From the NCBI RefSeq assembly GCF_003815715.1, contig NZ_CP033922.1, positions 4,016,001 to 4,080,000 on the forward strand: 64,000 nt of DNA, given 5' to 3'. Numbering within the stretch: the stretch's first letter is position 1; the number at the start of each line of letters is the position of its first letter. Source of the DNA: Chryseobacterium sp. G0162. Its GTDB lineage: Bacteria; Bacteroidota; Bacteroidia; Flavobacteriales; Weeksellaceae. This document shows positions 17,278 through 25,737 of the stretch, one piece after another. A program made the translations under genes and the position numbers. The notes beneath the pieces were generated by a model. The model did no database searches. It had not been told where the DNA came from and saw only the letters and a list, made by a program, of their open reading frames with translations.

Positions 17278-19656
17278 TTAGTTAGCTCTTGATTTTTCTT
17301 CGAATCTTATATTTTTTCCGGCCCCTTTTACTTTTCTATTTCCAAAAGAATAATTGACACTCAGGTTAAGTCTTCTTTGGTCAAAGTAGTTGTAAAACTC
17401 ATTGCGATAACCTGCATTGTAAGAATATCCCTCACTTGTTAATGTTCTGAACACATCACTTACTACTGCGCTGACATTAAGTCTTTTATCAAGAAATGAT
17501 GCTTTAATTCCCGGAGAGAAATTCATCTGAGTTTTGATCTTTATATTAGAATATACATAAGGCAGATCATGCCAGAAATTCACTAATAAGGACCAGGTCT
17601 TTGCTTTATTAAGGCTTATTGTATTATATATGGTATATGAAAATGAAGACAATTTAATTTTTTCAGCTTCAGGGATGATCGGTCTTGTGGACGCATAAGT
17701 TCCGGTTGCGCTTAGCGATGTTTCCCATATATTAAAGAAAGTATCATTATATGTTAATTGTAAACCTACTTTATTTTCATTATATGCATTTTCAAAAACG
17801 TTGGTATAAATACCATCTACAAGGCGGGCTATATTTGATAATCCGTTTTTATTATACTGGGTATATAGCGTTGCACTGAACTTACTTTTAAGCGTATAGG
17901 TTAGCTCAACATTATCATTATATGAAGGAGACAGGGTAGGGGTCCCGGTAAAATACATATAAGGATTGGTATACCATCTGAAGGGATTAAGCGTTTGAAA
18001 ACTTGGCCTTTCTATTCTTTTGGAATAGCTAAGGGAAAATACATGATCATCACTTGGTTTATATCGTACATAAGCGGTAGGGAATAATCTTCCATATTTA
18101 CCTTCTGTTACATACCCTTGTACTCCCGGATTGGTCCCGTTAAATTGAGTATACTCATACCTTAAACCTGCCTTTGCAGACCATTTTTCACTGAAATCTT
18201 TCTGATAGCTTACATAAGCTGCATAATTATGTTCTTTATAATGAAAACGATTACTATTCGCTGGATTTATAATATAATCCGGACCTATAAGATTGTAATA
18301 TTCAACATTGGATTTATTATCAAATGATGTATATTTTACCCCTGTTTCAATATTTCCCCATTGGTAAGGAAGGGTAAGATCTGCCTGTCCCGAATAAATG
18401 CTATAATCCATAGCGCTGCTATTCCGAATGGTAGTTTCCTGTGCTGAAAAATTATTTAATGTATTAAAATCATTTACTTTATCAGGTGCATTGCTGAGGT
18501 AATTGGCTGTTATGCTCAATTTTTTTCCTAAAGTATCTAATTTAAGATCATAGTACGCATTTAAAGTATGGGTAGGTGTTTTCCAAACTTGCTTTTGTAC
18601 TGTGCTTAAAGTAGAGTCAGTAATCCCTAGTTGTTCATACCTGCTGGCTCCATCCGCATTCATGGTGCTACGCTGCCTGTTAAAATCGTAAATGATTCCT
18701 ACATTTTGTTTCGCATTAATCTTATAATCTAAGCTATAGTTAAAGCCCAATATTTTTACTTCATCTTTTCTTACTTCATTAGTATAGATCCCATTGTCAG
18801 ATCCTATAAGACTTCTCGTACCTTTAGGTCTTGTTGAGTTATTATACTGGCGAAGCTTCAGAGATGAACTGATTTTCTTTGACTGATAATTTAATGTCAA
18901 CCCTGATCCAAACCCATAATAACTGGTTTTCTGATAAGAAGCACTGGCATTTCCGCTCCAGCCCAGATTCGGATTTTTCTTCAAGATGATATTGATCATT
19001 CCGCTATTCCCCTGAGCTTCATATTTTGAAGGTGGAGTGGTAATCACTTCAATTTTAGAGATATCATCTGATCTCAGAGATTGTAGATAACCTGCTAACT
19101 CATTCTGTGAAAGATTAATCAACCGGTCATTGATCATCACTACTACATTTCCTTTTCCTACGATAGAAATACTTTCATTCTGAAGTCTGATGAGCGGTGT
19201 ATTTCGTAAAGCATCTAGTCCTGTCATCCCTTGAGAAGCAATAGAATTTTCTACGTTATACACTAAACGATCCACTTTTCGTTCAATAAGTTTTTTTGAC
19301 GATTTGATATTGACGGCCTCAATTTTTATGGATTGATCTTCTGCAATTTGCAACTGACCTAAATCTATATTGGATTGGAGGCTAATTTTCTTTTCAAAAT
19401 ATTTTTTACCTTGATATTCAGTAATAAGAATATAATCACCTTTTTCACTTTTAAGAGAAAAATTACCATCACTATCAGTTAATCCGTTTACTACTAATGT
19501 TTTATCAGTCTTTTGTAACTTGATTTGAACAAATTGAAGCGACTGCTTATGAGAGTCTGTAATTTTACCTGTAACAGAGAATTCCTGAGCAAATACAACT
19601 CCACTACTTAAAAGTGTAAATACAGTTAAAGGAGTAGTAAATTTACTTAGTATCAT
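17278..19656 (-). CDS. Outer-membrane beta-barrel receptor at the lanthipeptide locus
   Basis: A TonB-dependent-receptor-like protein of 792 aa. It has a signal peptide (ending VVFAQ), a carboxypeptidase-regulatory-like domain at about 26-110 (EFSVTGKITDSHKQSLQFVQIKL), a plug domain at about 130-230 (IASQGMTGLDALRNTPLI, GNVVVMINDRLINL, KYEAQGNSGMINIILKK), and a C-terminal barrel of the OMP_b-brl_2 type (SKRIERPSFQTLNPFRWY; the barrel ends near SVNYSFGNRKV). Its stop is only 83 bp before lanA in the same direction. It may carry the lanthipeptide or its target nutrient across the outer membrane, or may simply be a neighbour. Confidence 0.88.
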   Translation of the reverse strand: MILSKFTTPLTVFTLLSSGVVFAQEFSVTGKITDSHKQSLQFVQIKLQKTDKTLVVNGLTDSDGNFSLKSEKGDYILITEYQGKKYFEKKISLQSNIDLGQLQIAEDQSIKIEAVNIKSSKKLIERKVDRLVYNVENSIASQGMTGLDALRNTPLIRLQNESISIVGKGNVVVMINDRLINLSQNELAGYLQSLRSDDISKIEVITTPPSKYEAQGNSGMINIILKKNPNLGWSGNASASYQKTSYYGFGSGLTLNYQSKKISSSLKLRQYNNSTRPKGTRSLIGSDNGIYTNEVRKDEVKILGFNYSLDYKINAKQNVGIIYDFNRQRSTMNADGASRYEQLGITDSTLSTVQKQVWKTPTHTLNAYYDLKLDTLGKKLSITANYLSNAPDKVNDFNTLNNFSAQETTIRNSSAMDYSIYSGQADLTLPYQWGNIETGVKYTSFDNKSNVEYYNLIGPDYIINPANSNRFHYKEHNYAAYVSYQKDFSEKWSAKAGLRYEYTQFNGTNPGVQGYVTEGKYGRLFPTAYVRYKPSDDHVFSLSYSKRIERPSFQTLNPFRWYTNPYMYFTGTPTLSPSYNDNVELTYTLKSKFSATLYTQYNKNGLSNIARLVDGIYTNVFENAYNENKVGLQLTYNDTFFNIWETSLSATGTYASTRPIIPEAEKIKLSSFSYTIYNTISLNKAKTWSLLVNFWHDLPYVYSNIKIKTQMNFSPGIKASFLDKRLNVSAVVSDVFRTLTSEGYSYNAGYRNEFYNYFDQRRLNLSVNYSFGNRKVKGAGKNIRFEEKSRAN

Positions 19657-19663
19657 GTTATTA

Positions 19664-19722
19664 GGTCAGTTTTATATGGTTATTATTCCCTTCCAAAGGA
19701 AATAAAATTTTATTAACTGACC
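19664..19722 (-). promoter_or_regulatory. Inverted repeat in the receptor 5' region
   Basis: GGTCAGTT at 19664-19671 and AACTGACC at 19715-19722 are perfect 8-bp arms 43 bp apart, directly upstream of the receptor start. They could form an mRNA hairpin or an operator. No regulator is linked. Confidence 0.35.
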
Positions 19723-20280
19723 AAATCTTAAAGTAAATAAAAAAAATATTTTTAATTTTTCTGGAAAATATTTTATTGTAAATTTTTGATTTTCAATATA
19801 TTATGACTGGCATAATTTTTTTAAAAAATTTGCTTTTTATTGAATTTGTATTAAAAAAAACGTAATTATTTCTCTATTTTGGGATATTATGTTAAATGAA
19901 TGGGTTCTAATTTTGTAAATTATTTCTTAATTGAGGTTATTGTATGAAAAAATGATGAAAAAGAACCTGTGGTTTTTAGATGGTTTGTAAATCAATTTTA
20001 GGGATAAAAAGAATATCTATTTATCAAAGCTTAAAATATCGTGTGGTGAATCTATTAAAAATGATAGAGGCTCTCTTTGTAGATATGAGAAAATCTGTTG
20101 TTAGAAATTATTCATATTTTTTAATAAAGCTTAACTCCTATTAAACCTTTATTTTTCTTAATAGGTTATGATCCTTCTGTTTTTAGGCGTAAAGAATTTT
20201 AAGTTTTGGTTGCTCTATTTTTAAAGTAGCAAAGACTGGAATCCATTTCATTGATTCTTTGCAAGCGGATGTATAATTTA

Positions 20281-20323
20281 GCCACGAATGCACCAACTTT
20301 TTATTCATTCGTGCATCCGTGGC
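20281..20323. repeat. GCCACG hairpin repeat (flavobacterial intergenic type)
   Basis: GCCACGAATGCAC at 20281-20293 pairs with GTGCATCCGTGGC at 20311-20323 with a single mismatch. From general knowledge, hairpins built on GCCACGAAT...ATTCGTGGC are dispersed repeats in Chryseobacterium-like genomes. It lies 75 bp past the acyltransferase stop and could also act as its terminator. Confidence 0.6.
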
Positions 20324-20398
20324 CAAAAAAATCTTTTAATATTCCGTGATATTTCTAAAATACAGGAGAATATCTATCTGAATTTGTAGATAAATAAT

Positions 20399-21532
20399 TT
20401 ATTTATGTTCAGTCTTTAACTTGTTAATCAATGGATTGGCATACATGGCCAGGAAATATTCTTTAGAAACAGGATCAGATGGGTCAATTCGCATCTCCAA
20501 TCTTCGGATAAACAATTGTTTTTCCTGTTCTGTATACTGTGAAGCATAGGTATCCGTATTGTTTTTCAGATCGTAGGCGATATATTTCGTGGGCCAAAGT
20601 TTATAATTTTGAATGATGGAATCATCAATCAATTGCGCAATGGCCTGCAATTGTTTGTTTTTATTTTCAATGGTAGCTGCAATGCCATCCAGTTCTGTAT
20701 CAATAACATCACCGGCATGCAGATGAATTCGTTTCTTTTGACCTAAAATTCCGCTGAGTATGGTGTTGAAGTCTTCGTTTTTCCCTTTAATGTATTCTTC
20801 CTCTCTGTGTTGTGCCAATAATTGAGGCATTTTTAAGGAATCTGTAGGATCATATTCATAGGAAATAGAGATAGGAACAATTTTTAATGTTTTAAAATAT
20901 TCTATCAGTGATTGATCCCCGGCTGCCATGGCCAGCATTTTTAAAACCCCTTGCTGAGTAGCATCATTCCCATCTTTTGCACGACCTTCACGCTGCGCAA
21001 TCCAAACAGAACGGTTTTCCTGAAGCAGTTGTTCTTTAATATATTCAGACATCACCTGTGAACTGGTAAGCTGGTCACGAAGTGACAACCCTCTTTGAAC
21101 TAAAAAGTTGCGGTTCAGTTTAGCCAATACATTCAAAAAGTTTCTTTTCACCAGATTATCCCCAATGGCTGAAGCCGTCATAATGTGGCCGCTTTCCAAC
21201 AAAACAAGGTTAAGCAGGGAAGTATCCAATACAATATCCCTATGATTCGAAATGTAAAGATAAGAGGTATTTTTATCAAGTTTATCGAAACCTGAAGTAG
21301 TTAATCCTTCAGAGCTTTTGGCAAGAATCTGACGAACAGCATACGCTACAAACTGATGCTGAAAATCACTTATAGAATGAACATCTTTAAACTGTTCCAG
21401 CCAAACCTGCTCATCCTCACCGGGAAAAGTAAAGTTCATCAGGGCTTTCATCATCGGATCACGGGCTATGCTTTGTAATCTTTCATTCACTTCCTGATCA
21501 TGAAAATACCGGATTTCATCAAACTTCGACAT
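20399..21532 (-). CDS. Glycerol-phosphate/lysophospholipid-type acyltransferase
   Basis: A 377-aa PlsC-superfamily acyltransferase. The catalytic HX4D motif is visible as NHRDIVLD in YLYISNHRDIVLDTSLLN near residue 100, and a second conserved block is seen around VWIAQREGRAKDGND near 180. The chain is longer than bacterial PlsC (about 240 aa), with an extra N-terminal and C-terminal region as in Bacteroidota 1-acyl-sn-glycerol-3-phosphate acyltransferase homologues. It probably transfers an acyl chain in phospholipid or aminolipid synthesis. It stands alone, with repeats on both sides. Confidence 0.85.
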   Translation of the reverse strand: MSKFDEIRYFHDQEVNERLQSIARDPMMKALMNFTFPGEDEQVWLEQFKDVHSISDFQHQFVAYAVRQILAKSSEGLTTSGFDKLDKNTSYLYISNHRDIVLDTSLLNLVLLESGHIMTASAIGDNLVKRNFLNVLAKLNRNFLVQRGLSLRDQLTSSQVMSEYIKEQLLQENRSVWIAQREGRAKDGNDATQQGVLKMLAMAAGDQSLIEYFKTLKIVPISISYEYDPTDSLKMPQLLAQHREEEYIKGKNEDFNTILSGILGQKKRIHLHAGDVIDTELDGIAATIENKNKQLQAIAQLIDDSIIQNYKLWPTKYIAYDLKNNTDTYASQYTEQEKQLFIRRLEMRIDPSDPVSKEYFLAMYANPLINKLKTEHK

Positions 21533-21679
21533 GTTATGGTAAAAATTAAAACTTTTTGCAAAAGAACGAAAATTTATCTGGGGATAGGGTATAAAGGTTG
21601 TTAAAGTATTATGAATGGCGTAGAAGTTAGAGAAATCATCTGTTGAATCGACGAAACTTTATTATTTATCCGAATATGT

Positions 21680-21866
21680 TTAACCACAAAAGTCACAAAA
21701 GATTTTGTTTTTGCACTTAAGTTAGTTGAGAAGGATACTCTATAATAAGATCACATAAAAAGAAAATCAAAGATTTTCAAAAGCTTAAGTGTTCTTTTCA
21801 TCCGTAAAGCTTGTCATTTAAAAATAACTAAAATGTTCAAAAACTTTTGTGCCTTTTGTGGTTATT
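21680..21866. repeat. MITE-like element with 22-23 bp terminal inverted repeats
   Basis: The left end TTAACCACAAAAGTCACAAA near 21680 and the right end CTTTTGTGCCTTTTGTGGTT near 21844 are near-perfect inverted copies, about 187 bp apart. The interior has no ORF. Elements with these ends are, to my knowledge, frequent in flavobacterial genomes. The right end reaches the 5' region of the receptor gene downstream and supplies a false upstream GTG start at 21849. Confidence 0.7.
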
Positions 21867-21944
21867 AAACCTATTTCAGTAGAAAATTCAGAATTTCTAC
21901 CAAATTGCTTCTCACTTTTGCTCCGTATTAATTCTAATATCACG

Positions 21945-24416
21945 GTGAAGCAAGTAACAATTTTAGCAGCCATGCTTTTTTCGATAGGTTTGGTTAATGC
22001 TCAGCAGGGAGCTGGGCAGGGGAAAATAAGCGGAAGAATTGTAGATTCCAATACGGGAAAATCAATCGATCATGCCAGTATCGGATTACTAAATCAGGAC
22101 AATAAAGAAATCAATGGAACGACTTCCAATGAAAAAGGAGAGTTTTCTATGGATCATATTGCCTCCGGAACTTATAAGGTAGCTGTTTTTTATGCAGGCT
22201 ATAAAAATAAAACGACGGCAGATATTCAACTGGGGGAGAATAGTGCGAATGTTGTCCTTGGTGATATTCAGTTAGCGAATGGAGAAACTTCTATAGAAGG
22301 CGTAACCATCGTTGGTAAAAAAGCGGTTATTGAAAATAAGGTGGATAAAATTGTTTTTAATGCAGCTAATGATGTGACTTCTCAGAATGGAGCAGCTATT
22401 GATGTATTGAGAAAAGTACCTCAGGTGACGGTAGATGCGGATGGAAATGTAGAACTTCAGGGAAATGCTAATATCCGGTTTTTGATTAATGGAAAGCCTT
22501 CCAGTATATTTGGAAATAGTCTGGCTGATGCACTGGCTTCCATTCCGGCGAGTCAGATCAAAAGTATTGAAGTGGTTTCCAGCCCGGGAGCAAAATATGA
22601 TGCACAAGGGACAGGAGGAATTATCAATATTGTTTTAAAAGATAATAAAGTAAGGGGAATCAACGGAAGTATCAATGCTACCGGAGGAACCTTATTTGAA
22701 ACAGGATCTCTGAATCTGAATTATAAAAATAATAACTTCAGCATGAATGCTTTCTTTAGTGGGAATGCTCAGTTGAAGGCCAAAACACCTTTTTCACAAG
22801 ACAGAACTTCTAGAGATGCTTCTTCCAATACCAGTACGCATTTAGTACAGGATGGCTATACTGATTTTGAAAGACATGGCTACCGAACAGGTTTAGGTTT
22901 CGATTGGAATTTGAATAAAACCAGTTCATTAAGCGGTTCCGTTTCTTTCAACAGTTTCTCTAATAAAAGTACCGGATTAATCAATCAGCAACAGTATATC
23001 ACCGATTATAATACCTCCAATGTTTCTTCAATCATCGGATCCAGAACTTCGGATAACCAGTCTTCCGTTCGTTCTATAGATGGAAGTCTGAGTTTTAGAA
23101 AAACCTTTGCCAAAGAAGGGCAGGAGCTTACGGCAGATTATGTCTTCAGTTATGGTTCTCCGAAGAGCAGTTATTTTCAGACTCAAAGCTTATCAGGAGC
23201 AGCTTCGCCTTACAGTGGTATTTCAGGAAGTAATCCCGGAACAGATAACAGTCACAATATTTCGATAGATTATGTGCATCCTTTGAATGATAATGTTACT
23301 TTTGAAATGGGGCTTAAAACAGTCCAGCAACATATTACCAATGCCACGGATGTTCATGTTCTGAATACTTCATCAGGTCAGTATGAAACAGATCCTTTGC
23401 AATCCTATCATTTAAATTATGACATGGGAGTTTATGCTGCTTATTTTTCCTCCAAGCTTAAGGTTTGGAACTGGCTGGATGTAAGAGCAGGACTGAGATA
23501 TGAATACACAACCCTTAAAATAGATTTCCCAAATACGAATATCCCATCGTATGGTTTATTAGTTCCATCCTTCATCTTATCTCACAAATTTGATAGTGGT
23601 GAAACAGTGAAATTATCCTATACCAGAAGATTGGAACGCCCGGAATATACAGAGCTTAATCCTTTCCTTAATTTCAGTGATCCACACAATATTACCACAG
23701 GAAATCCGGCTTTGAAGCCTGAAATAGGGGATAATATGGAACTAGGGTACACGAAAAACTTTACGAATGGTGGGAATATCTCCTTATCTCTTGTGGAGCG
23801 AATCAACAGTCAGGATTTAAAACAGATTACGACCTTTTATCCAACATTTACAGCCAATGGAACAGAGTACACCAATGTATCGGTTACGGCAAGAGATAAT
23901 ATTGGTAAAGAATACAACTCCGGCGGAATTGTCTCTCTTTCCCTTCCGTTTTTCCAGAACAAAATGAATCTGAGAAGTAATATCATGGTATTTCACCGAT
24001 ATATTGTAAGTCATATCTACGTAGGCAACTTAGACATGGGAATGCGCTACCGTGCGAATCTTAATCTTAATTATCAGTTTCCAAAGAACTTTGTGCTGGA
24101 AGTATTCGGAAATTATAATTCAGCAGCTAAAAATATCCAGGGGAAAAATCCACAATCCATCACCTATACCATTGCCGGAAGAAAAGAATTCTGGAATAAA
24201 AAGGCAAGCTTAGGATTTACGATTACCAATCCGTTTAATAAATACATCAAACAGGTAACCACCGTAAGTACCGGAGATTATGATTCTTATTCTGTAAGAG
24301 AGTTACCTTACCGTTCTTTCGGGATAAGCTTCAGTTATAAGTTTGGGAAGATGGATTTTAAAAAGGAGAAGGATATTAGTAATGAGTATTTGAATGGGCC
24401 GGGATCGGGGAGTTAG
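21945..24416 (+). CDS. TonB-dependent-receptor-like outer-membrane protein
   Basis: The frame can be read from a GTG at 21849, but that lies inside the terminal repeat. The GTG at 21945 gives an ideal signal peptide (KQVTILAAMLFSIGLVNAQ), so I choose it. Domains: carboxypeptidase-regulatory-like (ISGRIVDSNTGKSIDHASIG), plug (VTSQNGAAIDVLRKVPQVTV; KYDAQGTGGIINIVLKD) and an OMP_b-brl_2-type barrel ending SFGISFSYKFGKM. The C-terminal tail past the barrel is hydrophilic. It probably binds or imports a substrate; no SusD partner follows, so glycan uptake is not indicated. It resembles the receptor at 17.3-19.7 kb in layout. Confidence 0.88.
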   Translation: MKQVTILAAMLFSIGLVNAQQGAGQGKISGRIVDSNTGKSIDHASIGLLNQDNKEINGTTSNEKGEFSMDHIASGTYKVAVFYAGYKNKTTADIQLGENSANVVLGDIQLANGETSIEGVTIVGKKAVIENKVDKIVFNAANDVTSQNGAAIDVLRKVPQVTVDADGNVELQGNANIRFLINGKPSSIFGNSLADALASIPASQIKSIEVVSSPGAKYDAQGTGGIINIVLKDNKVRGINGSINATGGTLFETGSLNLNYKNNNFSMNAFFSGNAQLKAKTPFSQDRTSRDASSNTSTHLVQDGYTDFERHGYRTGLGFDWNLNKTSSLSGSVSFNSFSNKSTGLINQQQYITDYNTSNVSSIIGSRTSDNQSSVRSIDGSLSFRKTFAKEGQELTADYVFSYGSPKSSYFQTQSLSGAASPYSGISGSNPGTDNSHNISIDYVHPLNDNVTFEMGLKTVQQHITNATDVHVLNTSSGQYETDPLQSYHLNYDMGVYAAYFSSKLKVWNWLDVRAGLRYEYTTLKIDFPNTNIPSYGLLVPSFILSHKFDSGETVKLSYTRRLERPEYTELNPFLNFSDPHNITTGNPALKPEIGDNMELGYTKNFTNGGNISLSLVERINSQDLKQITTFYPTFTANGTEYTNVSVTARDNIGKEYNSGGIVSLSLPFFQNKMNLRSNIMVFHRYIVSHIYVGNLDMGMRYRANLNLNYQFPKNFVLEVFGNYNSAAKNIQGKNPQSITYTIAGRKEFWNKKASLGFTITNPFNKYIKQVTTVSTGDYDSYSVRELPYRSFGISFSYKFGKMDFKKEKDISNEYLNGPGSGS

Positions 24417-24452
24417 AATTAATTGACAATCCAATAATTGATTTAAAATAAA

Positions 24453-24486
24453 AAACACTTTTTTAAACTATAAAGAAGTGTTTTTT
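24453..24486. terminator. Bidirectional terminator between receptor and mcrC
   Basis: AAACACTT and AAGTGTTT arms surround an AT loop with T- and A-tracts on the outer sides. It ends the receptor (plus) and the mcrBC operon (minus) transcripts. Confidence 0.75.
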
Positions 24487-24489
24487 TAT

Positions 24490-25731
24490 CTAGTCTTCGG
24501 CGATCAGAAAATGATCATTTACAAATGATACAATATTCTCTTTCCACTGATCTATATCCTTATGCGTAGAAATAAATGCTATTCCACATGTCAGTTTAGA
24601 TTCATCATTATATATAAGAGTATAGTTTCCATTAATGAGCCTGCTTTCTTCTCCAGGATACACTAAAGCTGTTCTGGAAGCTTTGAAGTATCTGTGGTAA
24701 GCATACATCTGTCGAAGGTCTTTAGGTGATGGTTTAGCTTTATTATTAAGGTTTTTCCATTTAGTATCCAGAACAATTACAGTATTATTGGTTTCAATAA
24801 TAATATCGGGTTTCATTCTACTGGATGTATTTTCTGACCTCCAAAACTCTTTTATTTGTTGCGATTTTATTCTAACAGCTTTGTGTTTTAAATCCTTTTT
24901 TAAAACAATATATACAAACTGTTCCCAAAGGTGGTTCATATCAAACATAAGTGCCAGTACATTATTCTTTCCTCTGGAAACATCAGGATGATAATTGAGT
25001 AAAAGCAGCTTTGCTATTTGCAGAGCATTTTCATAATGCAGATTTTTCCTGTCAAAATTGATGGACTCAAAAGTAGATTCAGTGACCTTTATGTCAGGCA
25101 TTTCCGGAAAGTTTAATAACAACGTTCCTATTCTGCTACCCAGATCAGTTTGATTATAATGCTGCTCAACTAGCTTTAATGCTTTGTATAGGATGTAATG
25201 GATCTTGTGATATACATCATAATTAAAATATTTCACATAGAACTTTTCTTTATGAACCAGATTCTGTGAGATATGTTTTGAAAATTGTAAAGCACCTTTC
25301 AAAGCATATAGGTTTCCTTCTTTCTTGTTATATCTTTTGATAAGTCCTCTATGAAGTAACTGTTCCAGTTCTTTTATATATAATTCAAAGTAAAGATCTA
25401 ATACTGTAGTGTTTTTAAGCTTTAAGTTTGCATTACTGGATACTTTAACATCAAACCCCCAAACAGTTTTAATCATATCAATTAATAACTGTCTCCATAC
25501 TCCTTTTTCATTGTTGCGATCCGCTTTTGGAAGTACTTCAATCGTCGTATGACCTACTTTCAGAACACCAACATGCTGATTAAATTGCACGCCATTTCTT
25601 ATTAGGCTGAAAAATGGAGTACCATCTCCATGATAATTTTCCAAAGCTATATCAAGCTTCATTTTTTTATGTTCTTCTTTGAAATGAAATGTTTCATGTT
25701 CAAAAACAACAATAGACTTCCTGGGTTTCAT
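24490..25731 (-). CDS. mcrC: McrC-like nuclease subunit of a type IV restriction system
   Basis: A 413-aa McrBC 5-methylcytosine restriction component. The C-terminal PD-(D/E)xK nuclease is visible as KPDIIIE followed by VIVLDTKWKNL near residues 315-335. The N-terminal beta-rich region (GVLKVGHTTIEVLPK) is typical of McrC. McrC supplies DNA cleavage and stimulates the McrB GTPase. It follows mcrB after 6 bp, so the two are an operon. It would restrict DNA with modified cytosines such as some phage or foreign methylated DNA. Confidence 0.92.
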   Translation of the reverse strand: MKPRKSIVVFEHETFHFKEEHKKMKLDIALENYHGDGTPFFSLIRNGVQFNQHVGVLKVGHTTIEVLPKADRNNEKGVWRQLLIDMIKTVWGFDVKVSSNANLKLKNTTVLDLYFELYIKELEQLLHRGLIKRYNKKEGNLYALKGALQFSKHISQNLVHKEKFYVKYFNYDVYHKIHYILYKALKLVEQHYNQTDLGSRIGTLLLNFPEMPDIKVTESTFESINFDRKNLHYENALQIAKLLLLNYHPDVSRGKNNVLALMFDMNHLWEQFVYIVLKKDLKHKAVRIKSQQIKEFWRSENTSSRMKPDIIIETNNTVIVLDTKWKNLNNKAKPSPKDLRQMYAYHRYFKASRTALVYPGEESRLINGNYTLIYNDESKLTCGIAFISTHKDIDQWKENIVSFVNDHFLIAED

Positions 25732-25737
25732 ATGAAA

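Larger units (their letters stand above)
19657..20398. other. 742-bp AT-rich intergenic stretch
   Basis: Between the receptor and the acyltransferase, both on the minus strand. Apart from the inverted repeat next to the receptor and the hairpin at 20281-20323, I see no convincing coding sequence and no lanthipeptide-like small ORF. The stretch must hold the promoter of the receptor gene, but I cannot place it confidently. Confidence 0.5.

Noticed and set aside
21849..21944. Upstream GTG start of the second receptor
   Set aside because: It falls in the terminal inverted repeat and gives no signal peptide; the GTG at 21945 gives a good one.
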